From Streptomyces sp. SAJ15 (GTDB taxonomy: Bacteria > Actinomycetota > Actinomycetes > Streptomycetales > Streptomycetaceae), in NCBI RefSeq assembly GCF_007595705.1, contig NZ_NISY01000013.1, forward strand, positions 62,001 to 126,000: a stretch of DNA of 64,000 nt, read 5' to 3'. Positions 36,283 to 44,482 of this stretch are shown piece after piece. Every line of letters starts with the position of its first letter. Within the stretch, counting starts at the first letter, position 1. Made by a program: the position numbers and the translations under genes. The notes beneath the pieces are model-generated. The model had not been told where the DNA came from. It saw only the letters and a list, made by a program, of their open reading frames with translations, and ran no database searches.

Positions 36283-37266
36283 TCAGGCGGGCGGCTGGTC
36301 GTCGGCGTCCGCGTACACGACCCACACCGGACCGGTGGCGAAGGCCAGGCGCTTGCCGTCGGGGTCGAGGAACTCGGTGCCGTCCCGCGCGGTGCGCCGC
36401 TCCCAGACCGCCTCGTACGACCTGCCGTCGCGCAGCACCGACGCCCGGCCCGCCCCGGTGGTCTCGGTCAGCGGGGACACGCTGCCCAGCCGGTCGTGGT
36501 AGCGGGAGGGGTGCACCCGGACGTACTGCACGACCACCGTCGCGGCGCCGAGCCGGTGGCCGTCCGTGGTGGTGGCGGCCCTGCCGTCGAAAGAAACCAG
36601 CCAGCGCCGCCGCTCCGCCGACCAGGTGAAGCCGAAGCGCGCCGAGGGGTACCGCACGGTGTGCTCGGGCTCGGCCCGGCCGCCGCCCTTCGGCGCGGCC
36701 CCGAAGCGGAAGCCGATGTCCGCGGCCTCGCTGGCCTTGGGCGCGGCGCGCAGGGCGGCGGCCGGACGGACGTAGAGGTTGTACGGGGCGGCGCGGTCCC
36801 GCCCGCGGTAGTACGCCTCGGGCGCGCGCCCCGGCGGCACCGGGTACAACGGCGCGGCGTCGATGGCGGGCTGGAGCTTGCGCTGCACCCCGGAGTACGC
36901 GAGCGCCGGGGTGCCGAACTGACGCAGCAGGTCCAGGTCGGTCTCGCGGGCGCTGCGCACGGGGCCCACGGCGGGCGGCAGCTCGGCGGAGAAGATCGCG
37001 AGCATCCGGCTCAGCCCGGCCTCGACCTGTTCCACATAGACGATGTCGGCCCGGTCCAGCCCGGTCTGCGGGCGCGCGGGCGCGGCGTTGTCGATCTTCA
37101 CGGCGAGCACCGGGCGCGGCTCCGCCGGGAGGCCGGTGAACGGCGAACGCCCCTGCGGCACCCCCTCGTCCTCGGCCTGGCAGCCCGCCAACGCCAGCAG
37201 CAGCGCGGCCGCCAGCGCGACCAGCGCCCGAGTCCCCTTGCCCGCTTCGACACCTGTCACCCGCAC
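36283..37266 (-). CDS. DUF3048 (YerB-like) lipoprotein
   Basis: 327 residues from GTG 37266 (GTG 37275 is also possible). The lipoprotein signal ends in LLLALAGC (lipid on Cys29). The DUF3048 core follows: SPFTGLPAEPRPVLAVKIDN, then RPQTGLDRADIVYVEQVEAG and LSRMLAIFSAELP, and later GPVRSARETDLDLL. The family (YerB of Bacillus) is membrane-attached and of unknown function, linked in some species to cell-wall or spore processes. Divergent from the small gene at 37459. Confidence 0.87.
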   Translation of the reverse strand: MRVTGVEAGKGTRALVALAAALLLALAGCQAEDEGVPQGRSPFTGLPAEPRPVLAVKIDNAAPARPQTGLDRADIVYVEQVEAGLSRMLAIFSAELPPAVGPVRSARETDLDLLRQFGTPALAYSGVQRKLQPAIDAAPLYPVPPGRAPEAYYRGRDRAAPYNLYVRPAAALRAAPKASEAADIGFRFGAAPKGGGRAEPEHTVRYPSARFGFTWSAERRRWLVSFDGRAATTTDGHRLGAATVVVQYVRVHPSRYHDRLGSVSPLTETTGAGRASVLRDGRSYEAVWERRTARDGTEFLDPDGKRLAFATGPVWVVYADADDQPPA

Positions 37267-37458
37267 GGCCGTCACCCCTCTCGGCACAAGCTCAGCATGC
37301 GCGGGCCGCTCACGCACCCCCTGGCCTGCTGATCGTCGCGCCGTTGGGCGTGGGACGGCGCGGGCTCCACCGAAAATCGACGCGCGCTGACAGGGGTGCC
37401 TCGTTAACCTGATGTTTGCCGTCGGACAGTCACCGCGTCCGACACAAAGGAGCCCAAG

Positions 37459-37629
37459 GTGACAGCCGAGAAGAAGAAGCGGAACGATTCGTCGGCCGAG
37501 AGCGAGGAGCGCCCCGCGAGGGAGCGTCAACTCGGCAATCTGGAGGTGTGGGCGCGGTCCGCGCCCATCCGACTCGCCGGTTACGAGGAAGACCTCGCGG
37601 AGCCGCATATCCTTCCCGGGATCGACTGA
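37459..37629 (+). CDS. Small acidic/basic peptide gene, 56 residues, unknown function
   Basis: GTG 37459 is preceded by AAAGGAG (37446-37452) at optimal spacing, and the frame ends in TGA at 37627-37629. The peptide begins MTAEKKKRNDSSAESEERPA and ends AGYEEDLAEPHILPGID. The first half is highly charged; the second is more hydrophobic, with single Trp and Tyr and a Pro-Gly near the end. It has no cysteine and no signal peptide. The text looks protein-like rather than a GC artefact (low Arg/Pro/Gly run content, balanced Lys/Glu). No relative recognised. A precursor-peptide role is possible, but no modification enzyme lies beside it. Confidence 0.65.
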   Translation: MTAEKKKRNDSSAESEERPARERQLGNLEVWARSAPIRLAGYEEDLAEPHILPGID

Positions 37630-37879
37630 CCTCCCGGGTGTCGGCCGCCCCCGGGCGTCGCCGGCCCTCCGGGTGCCGATGGCCCCTCGGGTGTCGACGC
37701 GCCCCTCCGGAGTCGACTGACGGATCTTCAGGACCGGTCGTGGCCATGACCGGAGGAGGCGGAGAGTTGCATTCCGTCTCACCCGCAACAATTCGGACGG
37801 CTCGCATTCGGCCGATTTAACGAAGATCCAATTAAGAGGAACGGGTTGTCGTACTCCGGGGTAATCCATGGCCATTGCC

Positions 37880-37895
37880 ACCGGTATAGACCATT
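37880..37895. promoter_or_regulatory. DasR-like (dre) operator candidate
   Basis: ACCGGTATAGACCATT matches the Streptomyces DasR consensus ACTGGTCTAGACCACT at 13 of 16 positions by my count. DasR is the GntR-type regulator of amino-sugar metabolism and is released by glucosamine-6-phosphate. The site lies 405 bp before the deacetylase start codon, far for a simple repressor site unless the promoter is distal. Sequence match only. Confidence 0.4.
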
Positions 37896-38256
37896 GACGT
37901 GACAGGTCAGCCCCGGATGTCCAACCCGCAGGGTTTCCCACACCTGCCGATGACGGTCGGTGAGCCTCCGTTTCGGGAACGGCGAATTCCAGTCACCGCC
38001 GTGAGCCCGTTGACCGGAATCTCGCCACAGTGCCCTTCGATCGGTTGAGGCATGGCGCACTATATGGCGTGCGACTTCGGCTTCGGTCGCGCGCCCACAA
38101 CGCGGACATCGACGTACGCGTCGGGCACAGGGCAGGGGAGTGTGCAGCCGGGGAGGGGAGCCCCGGCCGTCGCGGAAGCCGTTCTCGGGGATTCACTCAT
38201 CTCGCGTGCGCCGTAGCCGGCTGCGGCCTGCCCGCGCCCGCGAAGAACAAACCGGT

Positions 38257-38282
38257 CGACGGCTGCCCGCGGGCAGCCGTCG
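38257..38282. promoter_or_regulatory. 26-bp perfect palindrome before the deacetylase gene
   Basis: Arm CGACGGCTGCCCG (38257-38269) is followed at once by its exact reverse complement (38270-38282). The GGGGGGAG ribosome site starts a few bases later and the ATG is at 38300. In DNA it could bind a dimeric regulator. In mRNA it would form a very stable stem just before the ribosome site and could limit translation of the locus. Confidence 0.6.
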
Positions 38283-38299
38283 GCGTGGGGGGAGACACC

Positions 38300-40495
38300 A
38301 TGGGTCGTCCGACCCGGCTGGCCGCCGCATGCGCGGCGGCGGCCCTGCTCACCATGGGCGTACCGGCGACCGGCGCGAACGCCGCCGAACCGACGCCCAG
38401 AATCGATCTGCGGGTGCTCGTCGTCACCGACGGCGGCCCCGCCACCCAGGCGATCATGGCCGAACTCGAGGGATCCGGTACGCCGTACACCACGGTCGAC
38501 CTCACGGCGGCCGGGCGGCCGAAGATCGACGAGGCGTTCCTCAGCGACTCCGTCGACGGACGGCCGAGGGCCAGGTACCAGGCCGTGGTGCTGCCCGACG
38601 ACAACCCGTTCGGCGACGCTTCCGCCGAGATGGCGGCCCTGGCCTCCTACGAGAAGCGGTTCGGCATCCGGCAGGTGGACGCGTACACCTACGCCCGCCC
38701 CGCCGTGGGCCTCAACCTCGCCCAGAACCCCGGCTACGCGGGATCCCTGGACGGCCGTATCGCCCAGGTCACCGCGGCCGGCGCCGCCGGCCCCTTCGGC
38801 TACCTCGACGGACGGATCCCCTTCGAGGACGCCTCGCCCTCCGTGAGCGAGAGCTACGGATACCTGGCGGTGCCGCTGGAGCGGCAGGCACCCGGCGCCG
38901 GCTACACCAGCTACGTCGACGCGCCGATCGACGGCACCTCCGCGCGGGGCTCGCTGATCGGCGAGTACACCCACGACGGACGCAGCGAACTCGTCGTCAC
39001 CTTCGTCTACAACCAACACCAGAGCCAGTACCGGCTGCTCGCCCGCGGCATCGTCGAGTGGGCCACCCAGGGCGTCCACCTGGGCGCCGACCGCAACTAC
39101 CTCGCGGTCCACGTCGACGACGTCCTCGGCGCCGACGACCGCTGGGACACCGAGCTCAACTGCACCCCCGGCGACATCGACTGCGGCAGCGCCGGAAGCG
39201 GCGTGGAGAACGACCCGATCCGGATGACCGCCGCCGACGCGGACCACGCCAAGCAGTGGTCGCAGTCGCACGACCTCCCGCTCGACCTCGCCTACAACGC
39301 CGGCGGCAGCGAGTCGTACAAGGAGGAGCACGGCGGGACCGACCCGCTCGCACAGCGGCTCATCACCGACCAGAGCGCCTTCCGCTGGATCAACCACACC
39401 TACAACCACCCCTTCCTGGGGTGCGTGCAGGACACCGGCGTCGTCCCCTGGCGCTGCGCCGAGGACCCGCTCGGCGGCACCCGCTGGGTGGGCCAGGGCG
39501 AGATCACCTCGCAGATCGACGACAACCTGGCCTGGGCCGGCCGGAACAACGTAGCGGTGGACCGCGACGAGCTCGTCACCGGGGAGCACTCCGGCCTGAA
39601 GACCCTCCCGCAGCAGCCGGAGGACAACCCGAACCTGTCCCCGGCGCTCACCCTCACCGGGGTGACCTCGCTCGCCAGCGACAACTCGCGCGAGCGGGAG
39701 CAGCGCACCCTCGGCCCGGCGCGGACCGTGCCCCGCTTCCCGATGAACGTCTTCTACAACGCGGGCCGCACCGCCGAGCAGGTCGACGAGTACAACTGGA
39801 TCTACACCAGGAAGGCCGACGGCGGCAGCGGGCTGTGTGAGACCACCGCCAACACCACCTGCCTGCCGGAGCCGCTGGACACCACGACCGGCTACGCCTC
39901 CTACATCGTGCCGCTGGAGTCCCGGATCGCGCTCGGCCACGTGATCGCCAACGACCCCCGCCCGCACTTCATCCACCAGTCCAACCTCGCCGAGGACCGC
40001 ATCGCCTACCCGGTCCTGGAGAAGGTCCTCGCCGACTACGCCGGCCTCCACGCGGACAACACCCCGCTGGTCAACCTGCGGATGAAGGACATCGGCAGCG
40101 AGCTGCGGCGCCGCGCCGCCTGGCGCGCCGCCGTCGACGCGGGCCGCGTCAGCGGCTACCGGATCGGCGACACGGTCACCGTCACCACCGACGGATCGCA
40201 CGTCCCCGCGACCCTGCCGCCCGGCACCGAACTGGCCCAGACCCAGGGCGGCGTCCCCTTCGGCAGCCCCTACGCCGGACGGCGCTCCGGCTGGGCCGCG
40301 CCCGCCGGGCTCCAGAACGAGGTGGTCCTCACCCTGCCCGGCGGCGCCACGCCCGCCGCGGAGTCCGCGCCGGTCACCGCCGCCCGGGTGCAGGAGCCCG
40401 CGCCCGAGCCGGTGCTTCCCGCGGGGGTGCGCGAGCCGGTGTCCTACGGGCCCGGCGACACCGTCGCCGAGAGCGCCCGACAGCCCCGCAGCTAG
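38300..40495 (+). CDS. Secreted CE4-like polysaccharide deacetylase (PelA-deacetylase type)
   Basis: 731 residues from ATG 38300 with GGGGGGAG upstream. Sec signal peptide 1-28, predicted cut near GANA-AEP. The N-terminal 240 residues read as a Rossmann-like glutamine-amidotransferase fold (DLRVLVVTDGG, YQAVVLPDD). The deacetylase core then has the acidic pair Asp273-Asp274 in AVHVDDVLG and the zinc motif HxxxH as His366 and His370 in NHTYNHPF, both diagnostic of CE4-type N-deacetylases. A C-terminal part adds a small beta domain. It should partly deacetylate an extracellular N-acetylated polymer. It is followed by pelF, as in pel loci, so PelA is the best functional analogue, though PelA's hydrolase domain is not obvious here. 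Confidence 0.78.
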   Translation: MGRPTRLAAACAAAALLTMGVPATGANAAEPTPRIDLRVLVVTDGGPATQAIMAELEGSGTPYTTVDLTAAGRPKIDEAFLSDSVDGRPRARYQAVVLPDDNPFGDASAEMAALASYEKRFGIRQVDAYTYARPAVGLNLAQNPGYAGSLDGRIAQVTAAGAAGPFGYLDGRIPFEDASPSVSESYGYLAVPLERQAPGAGYTSYVDAPIDGTSARGSLIGEYTHDGRSELVVTFVYNQHQSQYRLLARGIVEWATQGVHLGADRNYLAVHVDDVLGADDRWDTELNCTPGDIDCGSAGSGVENDPIRMTAADADHAKQWSQSHDLPLDLAYNAGGSESYKEEHGGTDPLAQRLITDQSAFRWINHTYNHPFLGCVQDTGVVPWRCAEDPLGGTRWVGQGEITSQIDDNLAWAGRNNVAVDRDELVTGEHSGLKTLPQQPEDNPNLSPALTLTGVTSLASDNSREREQRTLGPARTVPRFPMNVFYNAGRTAEQVDEYNWIYTRKADGGSGLCETTANTTCLPEPLDTTTGYASYIVPLESRIALGHVIANDPRPHFIHQSNLAEDRIAYPVLEKVLADYAGLHADNTPLVNLRMKDIGSELRRRAAWRAAVDAGRVSGYRIGDTVTVTTDGSHVPATLPPGTELAQTQGGVPFGSPYAGRRSGWAAPAGLQNEVVLTLPGGATPAAESAPVTAARVQEPAPEPVLPAGVREPVSYGPGDTVAESARQPRS

Positions 40496-40569
40496 GCCCC
40501 GGCCGCGACCGGCGACCGGTCGTACCGGCCACCCGCTTCCACACCGTCTCGGGGGAGACACGAACCGAC

Positions 40570-42084
40570 ATGCGCGGACCGCTCGCCGAACCCGTGTTCG
40601 GCACCACTTCGGTGACGCTGCTCACCGAGGGCACCTACCCGCACAGCCACGGCGGAGTGAGCGTCTGGTGTGACCAGCTCGTCCAGGGAATGCCCGACGT
40701 CGACTTCCGGGTCATCGCCGTCACCGGCACCGGCCGGGAGCCCCTCGCCTGGGAGCTTCCGGCGAACGTGCACGGTGTCGACTGTCTCCCGCTGTGGGGG
40801 CCGGCCACCGGCCGGCCGCCCCGCCGCCGCGAACTCCGCCGCTTTCTGACCGGTTACGAACGCTTCCTCAGCGCACTGCTCGACACCCGCCAGGACCCCT
40901 GGCAGGAACGGGCCTTCGCCGAGGAACTGTACGGTCTGGCCCACTTCGCGGAGCGGGGCACGCTGTCCGCCGCGCTGCGCACCGAGGCGGCGGTGCGCGC
41001 GCTCAGCCGGGTGTGGAACCGGCCGCACCTGCCCACCGCCGCCGCCCGCCCCACCCTCCACGACGCGCTCACCGCCACCGACCTGCTGGAGCACGCGCTG
41101 CGCCCGCTGGTCGCGCGGCCGCCGTCGGAGGGGGTCACCCACGCGGTGAGCGGTGGGCTTCCGGCGCTGCCCGGACTGCTGGCACGGGAGCGGTACGGCA
41201 CCCCGTTCCTCCTCACCGAGCACGGCGTCTACCTACGTGAGCGGTACCTCGGCTTCCGCACGGAGCCGTACCGCTGGCCGGTGAAGGCGCTGATGCTCGG
41301 CTTCTTCCGGCTGCTGGCCCGCGAGACCTACCGGCGGGCCGCACTGGTCACCCCCGGCAACCGCTACAACCGCCGCTGGGAGGAGCACGGCGGCACCCCG
41401 CCGGAGCGCATCCGCACCGTCTACAACGGCGTCGACCCGGCCGCCTTCCCGCCGGCCGGTCCGGAGCCGGAGACCCCGACCCTCAGCTGGGCCGGGCGCG
41501 TCGACCCCATCAAGGGTCTGGAGACCCTGATCCGCGCCTTCGCGCTGGTCCGCAAGGAGGTGCCCGCCGCGCGGCTGCGGCTGTTCGGCGGCACCCCGCG
41601 GGGCGGCGAGGGCTACCGCACCGACTGCGAACGGCTCGCCGCCGACCTGGACGTCGGCGACGCCGTCACCTTCGAAGGCCGCGTGGAGGACATCCGCGAC
41701 GCCTACGCCGCCGGCAACGTGGTGATGCTCTCCAGCATCAGCGAGGGCTTCCCCTTCACCCTCATCGAGGCCATGTCCTGCGGCCGCGCCACCGTCTCCA
41801 CCGACGTCGGCGGGGTCCGGGAGGCGGTGGGCGACAGCGGCCTGGTGGTGCCGCCGCGCGACCCCGAGCGGATGGCCCGCGCCGCGCTGAAGCTGCTCCA
41901 CGATCCGGCGCTGCGCGCTCGGATGGGCGAGGCGGCCCGGCTCCGGGTGATCGAGCAGTTCACCCTCCGCCAGACCATCAGCGCCTTCCGCGACATCTAC
42001 CACGAACTGGCCGGAGCACGCCGCCCGGAGGCGGCCCCCACCTCGGCACCCCCCATGGCCCTGGCCGCGGGCGGTGCCCGGTGA
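40570..42084 (+). CDS. pelF: PelF-type glycosyltransferase (GT4)
   Basis: 504 residues, ATG with GGGGGAGA upstream. The N-terminus VTLLTEGTYPHSHGGVSVWC is the PelF signature. Continuing PelF-like features are HGVYLRERYLGF, YNRRWEEHGGTPPERI, NGVDPAAF and the donor site SISEGFPFTLIEAMSCGR with the E-x7-E pair. PelF is the soluble synthase of the Pel polysaccharide (partly deacetylated GalNAc/GlcNAc polymer) and uses UDP-GalNAc in Pseudomonas. Donor in this organism is inferred from homology only. Overlaps the next gene by GTGA. Confidence 0.85.
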   Translation: MRGPLAEPVFGTTSVTLLTEGTYPHSHGGVSVWCDQLVQGMPDVDFRVIAVTGTGREPLAWELPANVHGVDCLPLWGPATGRPPRRRELRRFLTGYERFLSALLDTRQDPWQERAFAEELYGLAHFAERGTLSAALRTEAAVRALSRVWNRPHLPTAAARPTLHDALTATDLLEHALRPLVARPPSEGVTHAVSGGLPALPGLLARERYGTPFLLTEHGVYLRERYLGFRTEPYRWPVKALMLGFFRLLARETYRRAALVTPGNRYNRRWEEHGGTPPERIRTVYNGVDPAAFPPAGPEPETPTLSWAGRVDPIKGLETLIRAFALVRKEVPAARLRLFGGTPRGGEGYRTDCERLAADLDVGDAVTFEGRVEDIRDAYAAGNVVMLSSISEGFPFTLIEAMSCGRATVSTDVGGVREAVGDSGLVVPPRDPERMARAALKLLHDPALRARMGEAARLRVIEQFTLRQTISAFRDIYHELAGARRPEAAPTSAPPMALAAGGAR

Positions 42085-44285
42085 GCGGCCTCATACGGCT
42101 CATCCCGGACGAGCCGCCGACCGAGGCGGGCAGCGGCGCGCGCGGCGGGGAGACGGCCGGCGTTCCGGTGGCGAGCAGCGGACTGCGGTATGCCGCCGAC
42201 GCCGGAGTGCGGAAGCCGGGCGGGGGAGTGCGGTCCGGTACCGGCGCGGGCGCCGGTGCTCGGGCCGTGGGCAGCGGGCCGTGGGCGGAGGTCGACGCCG
42301 GAGTACGGGCCGTGGACGACCGGCCGTGCTCCGATGTAGGGGCCACCGTTCCGCTCCGCACCCCCGGGTGGGCGGCCCGCCCGGGGCACGCGACGAGCGA
42401 CTCCGTACCACGGCGACCGGGCCCCGCGGTGGCGCGCGGTGGGCCGTCCGGCACCGTCCCTCCGGCCGTCCCGCGGCCGTCCGCGGCCCCGCGGCGTGCG
42501 CCGCGGTGGGCCACCGACCCGGTGCACGAGCTCGCCGACGACCTGGCGGAGGTGATCGCCGCCGCGGTCCACCCCGACGAGATCGCGGCGGTTCTGGAGG
42601 CCGACGGGCTCACCGGGGACCAGGTGCGGGAGCGGTTCGGCCGCCGCGACACCTTCGAGCTGGCCGCCGAGCTGTACGCGCGCACGCCGCGTGGGTTCCC
42701 CGAGCCGCCGGCCGGCACCGACCCGTGGCGGGTGGCCCCCGGTCAGTTCGTGCTGCGCGGGCTGGTGTTCACCCTGCCCGGCCTCGGCTACGCGCTGGGG
42801 GCACCCTTCCTCGGCGGCCCACCCGACGGCTTCGGGCTGCCCGCCGGGTGCGCCGCGCTCACCGCCGCGGCACTCCTGGGCTGGGCCTGGAACCAGGCGC
42901 TCGCCCACCGCGCGTTCACCGCCCTGGCCGTCGGCGGCCGCGCGGCGGCCGGGCGGTCGCTGCTGAGCGGCGCCCCCATCGGCGCGCTGCTCGGCTTCCT
43001 GGCCGCCTGGCTGCTGCCCGCCTCCGGCGGCGTGTGGGCCTTCGCCGCCGGCCAGTCGGGCTATCTGGCGGCCGCCACCGCCCTGCTGGTGCTCGGTCGG
43101 GAGCGACTGCTGCTGCTCGCCCTGGCACCCACCGCCGCGGGGGCCCTCGCCCTGCCCCTGTTCACCCCGCCGGGTCCGGTCCGAGTCGCGCTGCTCGCCG
43201 CCACCGTGGCCGGGGCGCTCGCCATGGCCGGCCGGGAGGTGGCCCGAACCGGGGCGGTATGGATCCCCCGCCGCGCGCGCCGCGAGGACGGCGAACCGGC
43301 CGCGAGCGGTAGGGGAGAAGCCGCGAGCGGCAGGGGAGAAGCCGCGAGCGGTACGGGCGGGGCCGCGGCCGCGCCGGACGCCTCGCCGCGCTCCCCGATC
43401 TCCGCCGTGGCGTGTGCGGGCTCGGGGGCGGACGCGCCGCGGGCCCGGCTCGTCCCGTGGAGCCGGCATCGCCCGCTCCGCGGGCCGGCGCGGGCGGTGG
43501 GCGGACGGTGGGCACGGCTGCCGGTCGTCCTCGCACGCTCGGTGCCGGGCGCGCGGACCGCGCCGCCCGCGGCCGACGCCTCGCGGGCGACCGAGCCCGG
43601 TGCCGGCTCCGCGCGGCGGTTCCCGGCGCGCCGGGCGCGGCGACTCACCCACCCTCGGCGGCGGCGGGGTCGCCCGCGCGCCGGCGGGGGACTTCCACCG
43701 GTCGCCGCGTCACTGCCGTACGGCCTGTTCGGACTGGGGTGCGGGGTGCTGACGACGGTGGCGGCCCTCGGCGACGTGCTGCGGCACACCGCCGGCGCCG
43801 CGGTCGCCGGGGCCGTGGTCGTCGCCCTCACCCTCAGCATGGGGGTCGCCGAGTGGCTGCTGTACCGCTGCCGTTCGCGCGCCCTGGCCGCGCTCGCCGC
43901 CAGCCGCACCCCCGGCGGGCTGCTGGTGCGGGCCGGCCGGGTGCTCGGGCTCTGCCTGGCCGGCTATCTGACGGCCCTCGCCCTGCTCTGCCACGCCGTC
44001 GACGCGCTGTGGCCGGTCGCCGCCGCGCCGCCGCTCGGCCCGGACCGGCTGCTGGCGACGCTGGCCCTGGGCGCGGTGCTGTGGACCGGGCTGCTGCTCC
44101 AGGCGTTCGGCAGCGCCTGGTTCCCCGCCGCGGTCTGCCTGCTCGCCTCGGGCGTCGAGGCCACGGCGCTCGCGGCGGACACCGGCTCGTCCACCACCGT
44201 CCAACTCCTCGCCTGCGGAGGGGCGGCGGTCGCGCTGCTCGCCGCCGCCACCACGCTGCTCGGCCGCACCACCACGCACCGCTGA
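42081..44285 (+). CDS. Large multi-pass membrane protein, possible transporter partner of PelF
   Basis: 734 residues from GTG 42081 (4-base overlap with pelF). Residues 1-150 are Pro/Gly/Arg-rich low complexity. Residues 150-210 form a compact conserved-looking helical domain (ELADDLAEVIAAAVHPDEIA and later FGRRDTFELAAELYAR). About five membrane segments follow (215-380), then a low-complexity loop of about 160 residues with heptad repeats, then about six more segments (545-730). The position after pelF is where PelG, the MATE-like Pel transporter, would be expected, and the 11-12 segments fit. Sequence identity to PelG is not evident to me, so the assignment is positional. Confidence 0.6.
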   Translation: MSGLIRLIPDEPPTEAGSGARGGETAGVPVASSGLRYAADAGVRKPGGGVRSGTGAGAGARAVGSGPWAEVDAGVRAVDDRPCSDVGATVPLRTPGWAARPGHATSDSVPRRPGPAVARGGPSGTVPPAVPRPSAAPRRAPRWATDPVHELADDLAEVIAAAVHPDEIAAVLEADGLTGDQVRERFGRRDTFELAAELYARTPRGFPEPPAGTDPWRVAPGQFVLRGLVFTLPGLGYALGAPFLGGPPDGFGLPAGCAALTAAALLGWAWNQALAHRAFTALAVGGRAAAGRSLLSGAPIGALLGFLAAWLLPASGGVWAFAAGQSGYLAAATALLVLGRERLLLLALAPTAAGALALPLFTPPGPVRVALLAATVAGALAMAGREVARTGAVWIPRRARREDGEPAASGRGEAASGRGEAASGTGGAAAAPDASPRSPISAVACAGSGADAPRARLVPWSRHRPLRGPARAVGGRWARLPVVLARSVPGARTAPPAADASRATEPGAGSARRFPARRARRLTHPRRRRGRPRAGGGLPPVAASLPYGLFGLGCGVLTTVAALGDVLRHTAGAAVAGAVVVALTLSMGVAEWLLYRCRSRALAALAASRTPGGLLVRAGRVLGLCLAGYLTALALLCHAVDALWPVAAAPPLGPDRLLATLALGAVLWTGLLLQAFGSAWFPAAVCLLASGVEATALAADTGSSTTVQLLACGGAAVALLAAATTLLGRTTTHR
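43300..43353 (+). repeat. In-frame 21-bp tandem repeat in the membrane-protein gene
   Basis: Two near-identical 21-bp units (43300-43320 and 43321-43341) and a partial third encode repeated ASGRGEA heptads in the cytoplasmic loop between the two membrane domains. Such repeats can vary in copy number between strains. Confidence 0.7.
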
Positions 44286-44482
44286 ACCGCCCGGCGCCCG
44301 TACACCCCACCCCGTACGCGGTCCGGTTCCCCCACGCCCGGCACGCCCACGCACCGCCAGGCCGCACCCGCACACGTACGTGCGGGCGCGTCGGCACGCA
44401 CCCACGACCCACGGGCGCGTGCCCGCACGCCCGCACGACATCACACAGATCGACCGACCCGTAACAGAGGGAGAGCATCCGC
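44286..44482. other. Intergenic region with a hairpin before the dehydratase gene
   Basis: No gene seen. Arms CCCGCAC (44367-44373) and GTGCGGG (44380-44386) around ACGTAC may end the upstream transcript or attenuate reading into the next gene. GAGGGAGAG at 44468-44476 is the ribosome site of the dehydratase. This and the 151-bp gap at 45485 are the only wide gaps within the locus after the 74-bp gap before pelF. Confidence 0.4.

Larger units (their letters stand above)
37630..38299. other. 670-bp intergenic region upstream of the Pel-like locus
   Basis: No credible gene. The first 100 bp repeat a CGGGTGTCG-type motif three or four times (37638-37700). From 37760 to 38060 the sequence is less G+C-rich than the genes (AACAATTCGG, GATTTAACGAAGATCCAATTAAGAGG), consistent with promoter and control DNA. 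It includes a dre-like motif (37880-37895) and ends in a 26-bp palindrome directly before the ribosome site of the next gene. Confidence 0.6.

Noticed and set aside
36496..37332. Long + strand frame opposite the DUF3048 gene
   Set aside because: Composition is of shadow type (Gly/Arg/Val runs), and the minus frame has DUF3048 motifs and a lipobox.
42081..43652. Minus-strand frame opposite the pelF-linked membrane protein
   Set aside because: It lacks any recognisable domain and consists of Pro/Arg/Gly-rich text; the plus frame has regular membrane segments and a GTGA overlap with pelF.
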